64,000 nt of DNA from Bacteroidales bacterium (GCA_025210735.1 JAOARD010000042.1:1-64000), one strand, 5' to 3'. Counted from the stretch's first letter, positions 38,182 to 47,473 are shown. Made by a program: numbers and translations. The notes: generated by a model not told the origin, from the sequence alone.

Positions 38182-39579
38182 ATGGACAGATTTAAAAAAA
38201 TTGATGTTAAAGTACTATCTCCTGAAATAAGAAAGAGCAGTTTTGAGGAGGTTTGTCTTGGATACTCTGAAGAGGAAGCTGTACTTGAAGCTAACAGATG
38301 TCTGCTTTGTAAAAAACCAGCTTGTGTACAAGGTTGTCCGGTATCTATTGATATACCTGGTTTTATTGCAAAAATAAAAGAGGGTGATTTAGACAAGGCC
38401 GGTGAAATTGTTTTTGATTCATCTACACTTCCTGCAATATGCGGAAGAGTATGTCCGCAGGAAAGTCAGTGCGAAGGTAAATGTGTACTTAGCAAAAAGG
38501 GTGATCCTGTAAGTATTGGAAAATTAGAGAGATTTATTGCTGATTATACAAATATCAATAATTCACTAAAGATAAGAAAGAACACTTCAAAAGGACTAAA
38601 AGTTGCTGTAGTAGGTAGTGGTCCTTCTGGTTTGTCATGCGCAGGCGAATTAGCTAAAGCAGGATATGACGTAACTATATTTGAAGCCCTTCACAAACCT
38701 GGTGGAGTTCTCGAATACGGTATTCCAGAGTTCAGACTTCCGAAAGAGAAAGTTGTTAAAAAGGAGATTCAGAACCTTAAAAATCTTGGTGTTAAAATAG
38801 AGACTGATGTAATTATTGGTCGTACTATTACTGTTGAGAACCTGATGAAAGAGGAGGATTTTAAAGCTGTATACTTAGCTTCAGGAGCTGGTTTACCCAA
38901 GTTCATGGGTATTCCTGGGGAGAACCTGAATGGTGTGTTTAGTGCTAATGAGGTTCTTACAAGAGCAAACCTGATGAAGGCTTTCAGAGATGATTATGAT
39001 ACTCCTGTTTTTGTTGGAAAAAAGGTTATTGTTGTTGGAGGAGGAAACGTTGCTATGGATGCAGCAAGAACAGCTCTAAGATTTGGAGCAGAGGTTCATG
39101 TTGTATACAGACGTGGACTTGAAGAACTGCCTGCCAGAGTTGAAGAAGTACACCATGCTCAGGAAGAGGGAGTAATATTTAACGTATTATGTAACCCTCT
39201 TGAGATTATTGGATCAGAAGATGGTTGGGTTAAGGCTGTAAAATGTATCAGAATGGAGCTAGGAGAACCTGATTCTTCAGGCAGAAGAAGGCCTCAAGCT
39301 ATAGAAGATTCTGAATTTATCATTGAAGCAGATTCTGTAATTATGTCTCTCGGAACATCTCCAAACCCTATTATTAATAAAAATACCAAAGGGTTACAAC
39401 TTAATAAATGGGAGTGTATTGAGGCAGAAGAGGTATCAGGACAGACTTCAATTGAAGGTGTTTTTGCAGGTGGCGATGCTGTTACAGGTGCCGCAACTGT
39501 AATTCTGGCAATGGGAGCTGGTAAAAACTCAGCTGCAGCAATTGATAAATATCTTACAGATAAATATTTAACGAAATAA
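38182..39579 (+). CDS. nfnB: NADH-dependent ferredoxin:NADP+ oxidoreductase, beta subunit (GltD-like)
   Basis: Start at ATG 38182 (MDRFKKIDVKVLSPEIRK) gives 465 residues; the frame extends nine codons further but into the nfnA end. The N-terminal [4Fe-4S] domain has CLLCKKPACVQGCP and CGRVCPQESQCEGKC. The FAD Rossmann motif is VAVVGSGPSGLSCAGELAKAG, the NADPH motif is VIVVGGGNVAMDAARTALRFGA, and the C-terminal FAD contact is GVFAGGDAVTGAATVILAMGAGK. The set is that of NfnB and of small glutamate-synthase-like subunits. Adjacent nfnA makes NfnB the better call. A weak hairpin (39606-39634) separates it from the hydrogenase genes. Confidence 0.93.
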   Translation: MDRFKKIDVKVLSPEIRKSSFEEVCLGYSEEEAVLEANRCLLCKKPACVQGCPVSIDIPGFIAKIKEGDLDKAGEIVFDSSTLPAICGRVCPQESQCEGKCVLSKKGDPVSIGKLERFIADYTNINNSLKIRKNTSKGLKVAVVGSGPSGLSCAGELAKAGYDVTIFEALHKPGGVLEYGIPEFRLPKEKVVKKEIQNLKNLGVKIETDVIIGRTITVENLMKEEDFKAVYLASGAGLPKFMGIPGENLNGVFSANEVLTRANLMKAFRDDYDTPVFVGKKVIVVGGGNVAMDAARTALRFGAEVHVVYRRGLEELPARVEEVHHAQEEGVIFNVLCNPLEIIGSEDGWVKAVKCIRMELGEPDSSGRRRPQAIEDSEFIIEADSVIMSLGTSPNPIINKNTKGLQLNKWECIEAEEVSGQTSIEGVFAGGDAVTGAATVILAMGAGKNSAAAIDKYLTDKYLTK

Positions 39580-39605
39580 AGATATCCGTTTTGTTCTAAG
39601 TAAAT

Positions 39606-39634
39606 AGCATTGGGAGCAGCAATGCTCTCCTTTT
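39606..39634 (+). terminator. Weak terminator or attenuator between nfnB and the hydrogenase genes
   Basis: AGCATTG / CAATGCT (39606-39612 and 39620-39626) form a 7-bp stem, followed by CTCC and four T residues; an alternative pairing GGAG/CTCC competes with it. Partial read-through into the hydrogenase genes is plausible. Confidence 0.5.
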
Positions 39635-39655
39635 ATCAATTAAAAAGTATATAAG

Positions 39656-39907
39656 ATGAAAACCAGACATAATATTATTATCTGCATGGGAAGTTCATGT
39701 TTCGCAAGAGGAAACGAGAGAGCTCTTGGTATAATAAAAAGTTACATTAACAAAAATGGTCTGGATGCAAATGTTGAATTCAGAGGTAAACTTTGTACTG
39801 AATTATGTAACAAAGGTCCTGTAATAACTATAAATGATATCTGTTACGAAAATGTAAAACCAGAAAGCGTAACAGACATTCTTGATAGTGTATTCACAGC
39901 GGGGTAA
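39656..39907 (+). CDS. Small thioredoxin-like [2Fe-2S] ferredoxin-domain protein
   Basis: The 83-residue protein has Cys pairs CMGSSC and LCTELC spaced as in the thioredoxin-like [2Fe-2S] fold (NuoE C-terminal/HydC type), with the hydrophobic strands VEFRGKLC and GPVITINDICY. It lacks the N-terminal helical part of full NuoE/HydC subunits, so it is a stand-alone cluster carrier. It sits 39 bases ahead of the sensory hydrogenase and is likely its electron partner or part of its signal path. A related copy lies at 42922-43176. Confidence 0.88.
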   Translation: MKTRHNIIICMGSSCFARGNERALGIIKSYINKNGLDANVEFRGKLCTELCNKGPVITINDICYENVKPESVTDILDSVFTAG

Positions 39908-39946
39908 TAAATTCAATATATATCTATATATAAATCAGAGATAAAC

Positions 39947-41665
39947 ATGACTTCTTTATTACCTGTTTATACTGAAAAAAACAACTGTCAGGACTGCTAT
40001 AAATGTATAAGAGAGTGTCCTGTGAAAGCTATAAAAGTTGATAAAGGGAGAGCTTCTGTTGTTCCCGAGCTATGTACTTTTTGTGGTAGATGTACTGAGA
40101 TATGTCCGGCTAAAGCAAAAAAAGTACGAAACGATCTGTGGAAAGCACAGAAGATTGTTGAGACATCAGATAAAGTAGCAGTATCTATTGCTCCTTCATA
40201 CATATCTGAATGGAGTAATGTCTCTAAAGATAAGTTTATTGCAGCATTAAAGCTCTTAGGCTTTACCTATATTTCTGAAACAGCATTGGGTGCAGAAAAG
40301 GTTTCTGAATACACAACTGAGTATATAGAAAAAAGCAGCAATAAACTTCATATATCATCGGCATGCCCTGCTGTTGTTGAACTAATAGAGAAGTTCTATC
40401 CAAAACTTGTTGATAGTATTGTCCCTATCAGTTCACCACTTATTGCTCATGCAAAATATCTGAAAAACAGATTAGGCGATAATACTCCTGTAATATTTAT
40501 TGGACCATGTATAGCTAAAAAGAGAGAATCTGATAATAATCTTGGTCTAATAGATGTAGCAATTACATTTGATGATCTGAGAATATGGTTTAACCAGGAA
40601 CAGATTGAGTTTGACGAGATTAAATCTGCAACAGATGACGACAACAACTTTTTTCCGTTTGAATCGGGTTTGGCTACTCTATACCCTACAGATGGAGGAA
40701 TGATTAAAAGTATAAATAATTATAATGCCAACACTGGCATTACCCTTATGAACTTCTCCGGATTAAACAGAATTCAGGAGACCTTAAAAGATATCTCAAA
40801 ATATAATATATCAGAAAAGATATTTCTGGAACTATTAGCTTGCTCTGGAGGATGTATAAATGGTCCGGGTACATCTGAAAAGCTTCCGCATGCAATAAAA
40901 AATATGAGTATAATATCAGAAACCCGTAACAGAGATAAAAACTGTTATATTGACATTAACTCATCTGAACTTGATATAAATTACAGAAGCAGAAAGACAC
41001 ACATTCCTGAATATAGCTTATCAGAATACAGAGAAGCACTGCAACTTGTTGGTAAATATTCAGAGAAAGATGAATTAAATTGTGGTGGATGTGGATACGA
41101 CTCATGCAAAGACTTTGCCCATGCTATTCTTGAGTGCAGAGCTGAAAGAAGCATGTGTGCATCATATATGAGAGGTGTTGCACATAATAAAGCATCTGTT
41201 CTTCTTCAGAAGATACCATCTGGTGTTGTTATGGTAGACGAAAACCTTATGGTTATTGAGACAAATAAAAGCTTTGCAAAGATATTGGGTGACGAAATAA
41301 TGATGATTTTCGAAGCTAATCCGGGTATGAGAGGTGCCAATTTACAAAAACTTGTATCTTTTCATAAGCAATTCAGTTCTATATTAGCATCAGGAACAGA
41401 AAATTACGAAACTGATGTTAAACACAATGGCAAACTACTTCATTTATCACTATTTACAATTCAACCAAATAAAATTGTTGGTGGTGTTGTAAGAGATCTT
41501 ACCATGCCAGAGATAAGGAGAGATGAGGTTATTAAACGAACTAAGACGGTAATAAAAGAGAACCTCAACACTGTACAGCGCATTGCATATCTGCTTGGTG
41601 AGAATGCCTCAAAAACAGAAGCTATACTTAACTCTATTGTAGAATCACACAATACAGATGAATAA
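39947..41665 (+). CDS. hydS: Sensory-type [FeFe]-hydrogenase with PAS domain (HydS-like)
   Basis: The 572-residue protein has two [4Fe-4S] sites (Cys14/17/20/24 and Cys43/46/49/53), an H-cluster domain (75-330), an extra four-Cys Fe-S domain (Cys379/382/387/404; CGGCGYDSC), a PAS domain (~421-520; SGVVMVDENLMVIETNKSFAKIL) and a C-terminal helical tail. H-cluster motifs are SSACPA (138-142), GPCIAKKRE (186-194) and LACSGGC (297-303). The Cys that precedes the cluster ligand in catalytic enzymes, and which relays protons, is Ala139. The same replacement is known for Thermotoga maritima HydS. The extra Fe-S domain plus PAS and the following PP2C phosphatase are the expected context of group C sensory hydrogenases. 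It probably reports H2 or redox state. No membrane segment is present. Confidence 0.9.
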   Translation: MTSLLPVYTEKNNCQDCYKCIRECPVKAIKVDKGRASVVPELCTFCGRCTEICPAKAKKVRNDLWKAQKIVETSDKVAVSIAPSYISEWSNVSKDKFIAALKLLGFTYISETALGAEKVSEYTTEYIEKSSNKLHISSACPAVVELIEKFYPKLVDSIVPISSPLIAHAKYLKNRLGDNTPVIFIGPCIAKKRESDNNLGLIDVAITFDDLRIWFNQEQIEFDEIKSATDDDNNFFPFESGLATLYPTDGGMIKSINNYNANTGITLMNFSGLNRIQETLKDISKYNISEKIFLELLACSGGCINGPGTSEKLPHAIKNMSIISETRNRDKNCYIDINSSELDINYRSRKTHIPEYSLSEYREALQLVGKYSEKDELNCGGCGYDSCKDFAHAILECRAERSMCASYMRGVAHNKASVLLQKIPSGVVMVDENLMVIETNKSFAKILGDEIMMIFEANPGMRGANLQKLVSFHKQFSSILASGTENYETDVKHNGKLLHLSLFTIQPNKIVGGVVRDLTMPEIRRDEVIKRTKTVIKENLNTVQRIAYLLGENASKTEAILNSIVESHNTDE

Positions 41666-41685
41666 CTGTTCTAAACTAATCTGCA

Positions 41686-42876
41686 ATGAAATCTACAGAC
41701 AAGTGGTTTATAGAGGTTGATAGTTATCAACACAGCAAACATAATATGCACGTATGTGGCGATGTGTTTCTCTCAAGAAAAGTAAAAGATCAGAACAGAG
41801 TTGTTGCTATTCTTTCAGATGGTCTTGGTTCTGGTATAAAAGCTAATGTTCTTGCTACAATGACAGCCAGCATGGCTCTTAATTTTACACTGGAGAATCA
41901 ACCTATATTAAGAACAGCAGAGACAATATTAAATACCCTCCCGGTATGTGGAGAGAGAAAAATTGCTTACGCCACATTTACTATTATTGATATTGATTAC
42001 GATGGAGAGACACGAATTGTTGAGTACGGAAACCCTTCGTGTTTAATATTCAGAGGTAATAAGATATTTAAACCAGAGTGGCAAAACATATCAATAAATA
42101 CAAAAGACACTCAAGATAAAACAATGTATCTTACATCATTTGTAAGTTGCAAAGAGGATAGAATTATCACATACTCTGATGGAATAAGTCAATCAGGAAT
42201 TGGAACAAAGCTCATGCCTTTTGGCTGGGGCAATAATGAGATTGAGCATTTTGCAAAGAATCAGATAGCAAAAAATATAAACATTTCTGCAAGATCAATG
42301 GCCAAAAACATGGTTATGCAGGCATGGAAAAATGATATCTCAGAACCAAAAGATGATACTTCATGCGGGGTAATATATTTCAGAAGCCCAAGAAGAATGC
42401 TTCTGTTATCGGGTCCGCCATTTAATTCTGAAAACGATCAGAAACTTGCCGATATTATAGACAAATTCCCGGGTAAAAAAGTTATCTGCGGAGGTACAAC
42501 ATCTCAAATTGTTGCACGGGTATTAAACAGAGAGGTTACTGTTGGTCTGGGTTTTAACTCTTTAGGGCTACCTCCCGAATCGTCTATTGATGGTATAGAC
42601 CTTGTTACTGAAGGCATATTAACTATTGGCAAAGTGAGTGAGATTTTAGAGAATGGTAATGGTGAGGACATTAAGCCATCGAGCCCGGCACACAAATTAG
42701 TTATGATGCTACTGAAAAGCGATGAGATTGATTTTCTTATTGGAACAAGAGTAAACAATGCTCATCAGGATCCCAGCCTTCCGGTTGAACTGGAAATAAG
42801 ACGTAGTGTAATAAAAAAAATTATAAAACTTCTTGAAGAGAAGTATCTAAAGAAGATTAACTTAGAATTTATATAA
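41686..42876 (+). CDS. SpoIIE/PP2C-type serine phosphatase linked to the sensory hydrogenase
   Basis: The 396-residue protein has a SpoIIE-like PP2C domain (about 15-235) with the metal-binding acidic residues in place: CGDVF (Asp26), LSDGLGSG (Asp45), TYSDGISQSG (Asp165) and PKDDTSCG (Asp223/224). A C-terminal extension (~236-396) with LLLSGPP and KVICGGTTSQIVARVL is not a standard phosphatase part and I do not recognise it. The gene starts 20 bases after the hydrogenase. PP2C phosphatases next to PAS-bearing [FeFe]-hydrogenases are a known pairing, presumed to convert H2 sensing into protein dephosphorylation. No anti-sigma factor, anti-anti-sigma factor or Ser/Thr kinase gene is in the window. 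Confidence 0.88.
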   Translation: MKSTDKWFIEVDSYQHSKHNMHVCGDVFLSRKVKDQNRVVAILSDGLGSGIKANVLATMTASMALNFTLENQPILRTAETILNTLPVCGERKIAYATFTIIDIDYDGETRIVEYGNPSCLIFRGNKIFKPEWQNISINTKDTQDKTMYLTSFVSCKEDRIITYSDGISQSGIGTKLMPFGWGNNEIEHFAKNQIAKNINISARSMAKNMVMQAWKNDISEPKDDTSCGVIYFRSPRRMLLLSGPPFNSENDQKLADIIDKFPGKKVICGGTTSQIVARVLNREVTVGLGFNSLGLPPESSIDGIDLVTEGILTIGKVSEILENGNGEDIKPSSPAHKLVMMLLKSDEIDFLIGTRVNNAHQDPSLPVELEIRRSVIKKIIKLLEEKYLKKINLEFI

Positions 42877-42921
42877 CGGATAATAAGATTGCTGACAACA
42901 ATCTTATGCAACAAAAGAACT

Positions 42922-43176
42922 ATGAACAAAAAAGTGAACGTAAAAATCTGTATAGGAACCCTTTGTTATGTAATGGGTGGTTCTGAATTACAGCTTTTAG
43001 AAGAACATTTAAACGATGATTTAAAAAAGAGAGTAACAATTGAGGGTACAACGTGTCTTGATTACTGCCACAACGAAGCTAATGGCAAACCTCCATTTGC
43101 GTCGGTAAACGGAAAATGTATTCAACGAGCCAGTATCACAAAAATTATTAATCAAATTAAAAAAGAGCTGGAGTAA
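42922..43176 (+). CDS. Second small thioredoxin-like [2Fe-2S] ferredoxin-domain protein
   Basis: The start at ATG 42922 gives 84 residues (MNKKVNVKICIGTLCYVMGG); the open frame reaches back to a TTG at 42889. Cluster cysteines occur as CIGTLC and CLDYC, with a further Cys late in the chain (NGKCIQ). It shares its fold and length with the protein at 39656-39907 but the loops differ (NEANGKPPFASVNG insertion), so it is a diverged paralog, perhaps dedicated to the following hydrogenase, which starts 61 bases later. Confidence 0.87.
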   Translation: MNKKVNVKICIGTLCYVMGGSELQLLEEHLNDDLKKRVTIEGTTCLDYCHNEANGKPPFASVNGKCIQRASITKIINQIKKELE

Positions 43177-43237
43177 CTCTCGCTTTAGCCGTACTTTTTT
43201 TGAATTATCCCAAAAAAGGGGTTAAAAACGGATAAGA

Positions 43238-44653
43238 ATGACTTATACAAACGGAGCAATGCTTATTAAACGCGAAATATTCAACCGTTTCGCTAAACTT
43301 TATTATGACGATACTCTTGAAGATGAAATTGACAGAATTCCTCTTATAATATCGCCAAAGAACAAAAAGAAAGTTGTAAGATGCTGCATTTACAAAGAGC
43401 GTGAAATTGTAAAACACAGATTAATAAGCATTTTAGGTCATACTATATCTGACGATATGGATGAGTTAAAACGTTTATCTGACTATGCTACTGAAGCAAA
43501 AAAAAGAAAAGATACTCCCGATTGCAGACTAAACATTATTGAAGAGGCATGTAGTTCGTGTCAGAAAACAAGCTATGTAGTTACCAATCACTGTAGAGGG
43601 TGTATGGCACAACCATGTATGCTGAATTGCCCTAAAGATTCAATCTCATTTAAAAACGGAAAAGCAAGTATAGATACTAATACTTGTGTAAACTGTGGAT
43701 TATGTAAAAAGGTTTGTCCGTTCCATGCAATTATATACACACCTGTTCCGTGCGAAGAGTCATGTCCGGTTGATGCTATTTCTAAAGATGAGAATGGTAT
43801 TGCTAAGATAGATGAAGATAAGTGTATTCATTGTGGTAAATGTATGACAGCTTGTCCTTACGGTGCAGTAACAGAGAAATCGCATTTGATGGATGTTCTG
43901 GAGAACATAAAAAGAGGTGAAAAAGTTGTTGCAATGGTTGCTCCAGCAATAATTGGGCAGTTTAATTCTGATTTAGAAAAGATTATTTCCGGTATAAAAT
44001 CATTAGGATTTTATGATGTTGTTGAAGTAGCCTCTGGAGCAGATCTTACAGCTAAACACGAAGCTGAAGAATTTGTAGAGCTGATGCACAAAGGAGATAA
44101 ATTTATGACTACATCCTGCTGTCCTGCATATGTAGAGCTTACAGATAAACATATTGACGGACTTAAACAATACGTATCCTCTACTCCATCTCCAATGGTA
44201 TTTACTGATAAACTTGTAAAAAGCAAATTACCAGAGACTAAGACTGTATTTATAGGACCATGTGTTGCTAAAAGAGCTGAAGCACAAAATAGATCTGATG
44301 TAGACTATGTTTTAAGTTTTGAAGAACTTGGTGCATTACTGATTGCCAAAGATATTGAGCTATCAAACATAACAGCATCGGAATGTAATAATGAACCTTC
44401 TGCTGACGGAAGAGGTTTTGCGCAAAGCGGAGGTGTTGCAAATGCCATTAAAAATGCAACTAATATAGAGGTAAACGATATAATAGTTAATGGTCTGAAC
44501 AAACAAAACCTTAGAATTTTAAAGCAAATGGGTAAAGGCAAGTGTTCAGGTAATTTTGTTGAGGTTATGGCGTGCGAAGAAGGATGTATTGCCGGACCTA
44601 ATACATTATCTGACATAAGAGTTGCTAAAAGACAATTAAATAAATATTTATAA
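43238..44653 (+). CDS. [FeFe]-hydrogenase, group B-like, with three [4Fe-4S] sites
   Basis: The 471-residue protein has an N-terminal helical domain (1-95), Cys-rich ferredoxin-like modules (Cys119/122/127/131; Cys150/153/156/160; Cys196/199/202/206, plus CEESCP at 172-177) and an H-cluster domain with all three signatures: TTSCCPAYVE (291-300, with the proton-relay Cys294 and ligand Cys295), GPCVAKRAE (340-348) and MACEEGC (444-450). It keeps the catalytic Cys missing in the HydS-like protein, so it is probably an active hydrogenase using ferredoxin. The layout resembles group B enzymes of anaerobic Bacteroidota and Clostridia. Maturation proteins HydE, HydF and HydG are not encoded nearby. 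It ends the redox cluster. Confidence 0.9.
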   Translation: MTYTNGAMLIKREIFNRFAKLYYDDTLEDEIDRIPLIISPKNKKKVVRCCIYKEREIVKHRLISILGHTISDDMDELKRLSDYATEAKKRKDTPDCRLNIIEEACSSCQKTSYVVTNHCRGCMAQPCMLNCPKDSISFKNGKASIDTNTCVNCGLCKKVCPFHAIIYTPVPCEESCPVDAISKDENGIAKIDEDKCIHCGKCMTACPYGAVTEKSHLMDVLENIKRGEKVVAMVAPAIIGQFNSDLEKIISGIKSLGFYDVVEVASGADLTAKHEAEEFVELMHKGDKFMTTSCCPAYVELTDKHIDGLKQYVSSTPSPMVFTDKLVKSKLPETKTVFIGPCVAKRAEAQNRSDVDYVLSFEELGALLIAKDIELSNITASECNNEPSADGRGFAQSGGVANAIKNATNIEVNDIIVNGLNKQNLRILKQMGKGKCSGNFVEVMACEEGCIAGPNTLSDIRVAKRQLNKYL

Positions 44654-44669
44654 CCTATAACATAACAAT

Positions 44670-44725
44670 ATAAGGATTTAACATACCATTACAGTTTATA
44701 TATAGCAAATTTAAATCCTTATTTT
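44670..44725 (+). terminator. Candidate terminator of the hydrogenase cluster
   Basis: A perfect 12-bp but AT-rich stem (ATAAGGATTTAA at 44670-44681, complement at 44711-44722) with a 29-base loop, followed by a T-rich stretch, starts 16 bases after the hydrogenase stop. Confidence 0.55.
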
Positions 44726-44754
44726 AGAATAATTTTTATTGTATATAATAAATA

Positions 44755-44783
44755 TAGAACCCGGGGAAAAGACCATCCCCGGG
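44755..44783 (-). terminator. Intrinsic terminator of the T9SS type A cargo operon
   Basis: Stem CCCGGGGA / TCCCCGGG (44760-44767 and 44776-44783) with an 8-base loop; very GC-rich for this region. On the minus strand an A/T-rich tail follows. It lies 19 bases past the stop of the gene at 44803. Confidence 0.82.
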
Positions 44784-44802
44784 CTGCTTATCTAAGCGGT
44801 TT

Positions 44803-47463
44803 TCAATTTGTTCCGGCTCTGACTACCTTTCTGGTAATCAACTGATCTCTATATCTTATTGTTAAAATATAAAGTACACCATTAAACTCAGACATGTCTA
44901 ATACAAATCTGTTTGTATCAATATTCTCTTGGAGTAAAATCTTACCATTAATATCTGAAACATACAAGTAACAGGTTTCATTTAGTTCTGGAATATTAAT
45001 ATGTATTTTATCAACGAAAGGATTAGGAAATAGTTTCATATTATTACTAATATTTCCTCTTACGCTGGTTGTTTTCTGAAAATCCACTTCAATATTTAAA
45101 TCTGTTTCTATATCCGAAATCACGTATCTATATTCATTATCAACTTTTTCCAACTGAGAAATTATATCCACCTCATTTAGTTTTACTAATTTTAGTATAT
45201 ACTGTTCATCCGGAGTTATTGATATATCAATACTCTCATTGTAACCTACAGTGGTGCTTTGTCCGGGAGTTACTGTTCCTCCTGAACCAGCAATTATACC
45301 AACATTATATCTTATAGGAGTATATTCAACAACAAGTTCTTTATCAGAATCAACACAACATAATACATAAATATATGTATCACCAGATTTCACAAGGTCA
45401 CTAAGTATACTAACTCCATCAAGAGTTATTTTTGAAATGGAAAAACCTTTATTTGGCTTTATCTTAAATATTGTATTGTCGTGTATAGTAATATTTTTGG
45501 TTCCGGTTTTATCAACGGTACCGCCATCACCATTAACTACAGATATTGTATACGATTCGGCAACAAATGTAATAACAAACTCTCCGTCACTAATAACATT
45601 CCTAAGTATATACTTATACTCACCATTATTGGTAACAAGATCATTGCTTATATCTGCACCATTATATTCAACTCTACCAATATTATATCCATTATCGGGA
45701 GTAATAGTATAAGTAACAATTGATTCTATATTATAATTTTTACTTCCAGATTTAACAACATTGCCATTTGGTCCGAAACTCTCTTTTACAAAATAGTTTA
45801 TAGGCATTGTGTTTATTTTAATTATCGAATCTTTAGTCAAATTCTGAATTTTTAACTTGTAACTATTATCATCCTCCACAAGCCAACTTGTAACATCTTT
45901 ATCACCAAACAATACTGTTCCTATAGTGTAGTTCTCAGATATATCTATAATAAATTCCTGGCTCTCATCATAGGCTAACTCAGCAGATTCCGGAGTAACT
46001 AAGGCTCCTTGTTCTGACAACACTGTTAACTCGTATAATTTTTTCCTAAAACTTACATCCAGCAAGCCAACTCCTTTCACATTTTCTATTGTGTATTTAT
46101 AATAGTTACCAGATTTTGTTAACGTAATATGTTCGCCATTATAACTTGCCGATTCAACGTCATAACCTAAATCAACAAACACCTTAAATGTGTGTGACTC
46201 CTCGTAAAACACATTCTTATTATCAGGAAACACAATTCCTCCATTATCAAAATCTGCTTTTTGCAGATATGCATATTTGAATGATGTAAACGAACCATAA
46301 TAATCATCACCATCGTCATGGTACTCTCCTATAGCACCAATATAAAATGCATCATCATTAGAACATATATATCCTCCAAAATAGTCATCCATTAAACGAA
46401 TATCTGCCTGCCTCTCTATTTTTGATACAAACTTAGTGTTACTCCAACTATCTCCTGTTTTATGATAAACAAACACACTTCCATAAGCTTCGTCATAATA
46501 GTCTGCATCTGCTCCAATCATTAATACACTATCTTTTACATATATACATGTTCCATAAGACATCTCTTCTCCCTCTTCATAAAACTCATTAACCTTCTCT
46601 ATTGTGTTCCAGTTTTCACCTGATTTTTCAACAACAACTACTCCACCATCGTCATCATACTCATAATCACCAATAAAAATAGCATCTCCTGAGATCTCAA
46701 TATCCTGAATTCCTCCTGAGGCTTTAGTATCATTAATAGTCAGATCTTTATTGGTAGCATCAGCACTCCAACTACTACTCTCTTTTAACTTGGAATAGAC
46801 TCTAACTCCAAATTTTACATTTGTTAATGCCCCGGCAACTACAAAATTATCGTCATCAATAAATCTAATGCGTTTATATGAAAAATCTGTACCAGAAACA
46901 GATAACTCAAATCTATGCTCGAATTGAACAGTATTGTTTCCCGGATCAACATTATACACATACACGTATTCGTAGTTATTATCCTCACTAGAAGCTTTTA
47001 TTAGTAGTTTATTATTTAATGCAGAAATACTTTTTCCAAAATCTTTAAGATTAGTATCCGGGCAGTTAATTGTAAAAGATTCTCCAATATTACCACTCCA
47101 TCCGTTATCTGGTTTATAATAAACAAATACTCTACCATCTGAGTCAAAATCCGGATCACTAATATATATTGCTTGCTTATCAACCGATATGAATTTTTTG
47201 TCAGATATTTCTTCTGTATTAATCAGAGTTGCAAGCTTTACAATTTCGTTATCTACAAAACCATAAACAATTGCCATTTCATTATTCTGATCAGGACTCG
47301 TTATTATTGATAATATCCCGTTATTAAAATCAGCCTCTCTTTCAAACATATCCTCAGACATTCCTGAGTTATAAGTATTTTTTTGCATATAAGTTTGTGC
47401 TCTACTAAACACAAACAGACTAAAGAAAACTATAAGTAAATATATATGTCTCATAATCATCAT
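44803..47463 (-). CDS. T9SS type A surface/secreted protein with beta-propeller-like region and five B-repeats
   Basis: The 886-residue protein has a signal peptide (MRHIYLLIVFFSLFVFSRAQ; the start may be 47463 or the downstream in-frame ATG at 47454). An N-terminal half (~25-410) is rich in FG-GAP/propeller-like repeats (GDAIFIGDYEYDDDGGVVVV, DSVLMIGADADYYDEAYGSVFVY). Five tandem repeats of about 75 residues related to InlB B-repeats follow (~410-800; YxVxVxxGxGGxVxP ... ITPDxGYxIxxVxxNGxDI). A type A sorting domain closes it (MKLFPNPFVDKIHINI ... DINGKILLQE, ~805-886). The propeller text resembles proteins that compare successive 'recorded' values, but the ligand is unknown. The gene is 10 bases after a second B-repeat cargo gene. 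Confidence 0.9.
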   Translation of the reverse strand: MMIMRHIYLLIVFFSLFVFSRAQTYMQKNTYNSGMSEDMFEREADFNNGILSIITSPDQNNEMAIVYGFVDNEIVKLATLINTEEISDKKFISVDKQAIYISDPDFDSDGRVFVYYKPDNGWSGNIGESFTINCPDTNLKDFGKSISALNNKLLIKASSEDNNYEYVYVYNVDPGNNTVQFEHRFELSVSGTDFSYKRIRFIDDDNFVVAGALTNVKFGVRVYSKLKESSSWSADATNKDLTINDTKASGGIQDIEISGDAIFIGDYEYDDDGGVVVVEKSGENWNTIEKVNEFYEEGEEMSYGTCIYVKDSVLMIGADADYYDEAYGSVFVYHKTGDSWSNTKFVSKIERQADIRLMDDYFGGYICSNDDAFYIGAIGEYHDDGDDYYGSFTSFKYAYLQKADFDNGGIVFPDNKNVFYEESHTFKVFVDLGYDVESASYNGEHITLTKSGNYYKYTIENVKGVGLLDVSFRKKLYELTVLSEQGALVTPESAELAYDESQEFIIDISENYTIGTVLFGDKDVTSWLVEDDNSYKLKIQNLTKDSIIKINTMPINYFVKESFGPNGNVVKSGSKNYNIESIVTYTITPDNGYNIGRVEYNGADISNDLVTNNGEYKYILRNVISDGEFVITFVAESYTISVVNGDGGTVDKTGTKNITIHDNTIFKIKPNKGFSISKITLDGVSILSDLVKSGDTYIYVLCCVDSDKELVVEYTPIRYNVGIIAGSGGTVTPGQSTTVGYNESIDISITPDEQYILKLVKLNEVDIISQLEKVDNEYRYVISDIETDLNIEVDFQKTTSVRGNISNNMKLFPNPFVDKIHINIPELNETCYLYVSDINGKILLQENIDTNRFVLDMSEFNGVLYILTIRYRDQLITRKVVRAGTN

Positions 47464-47473
47464 TTTTAATATT

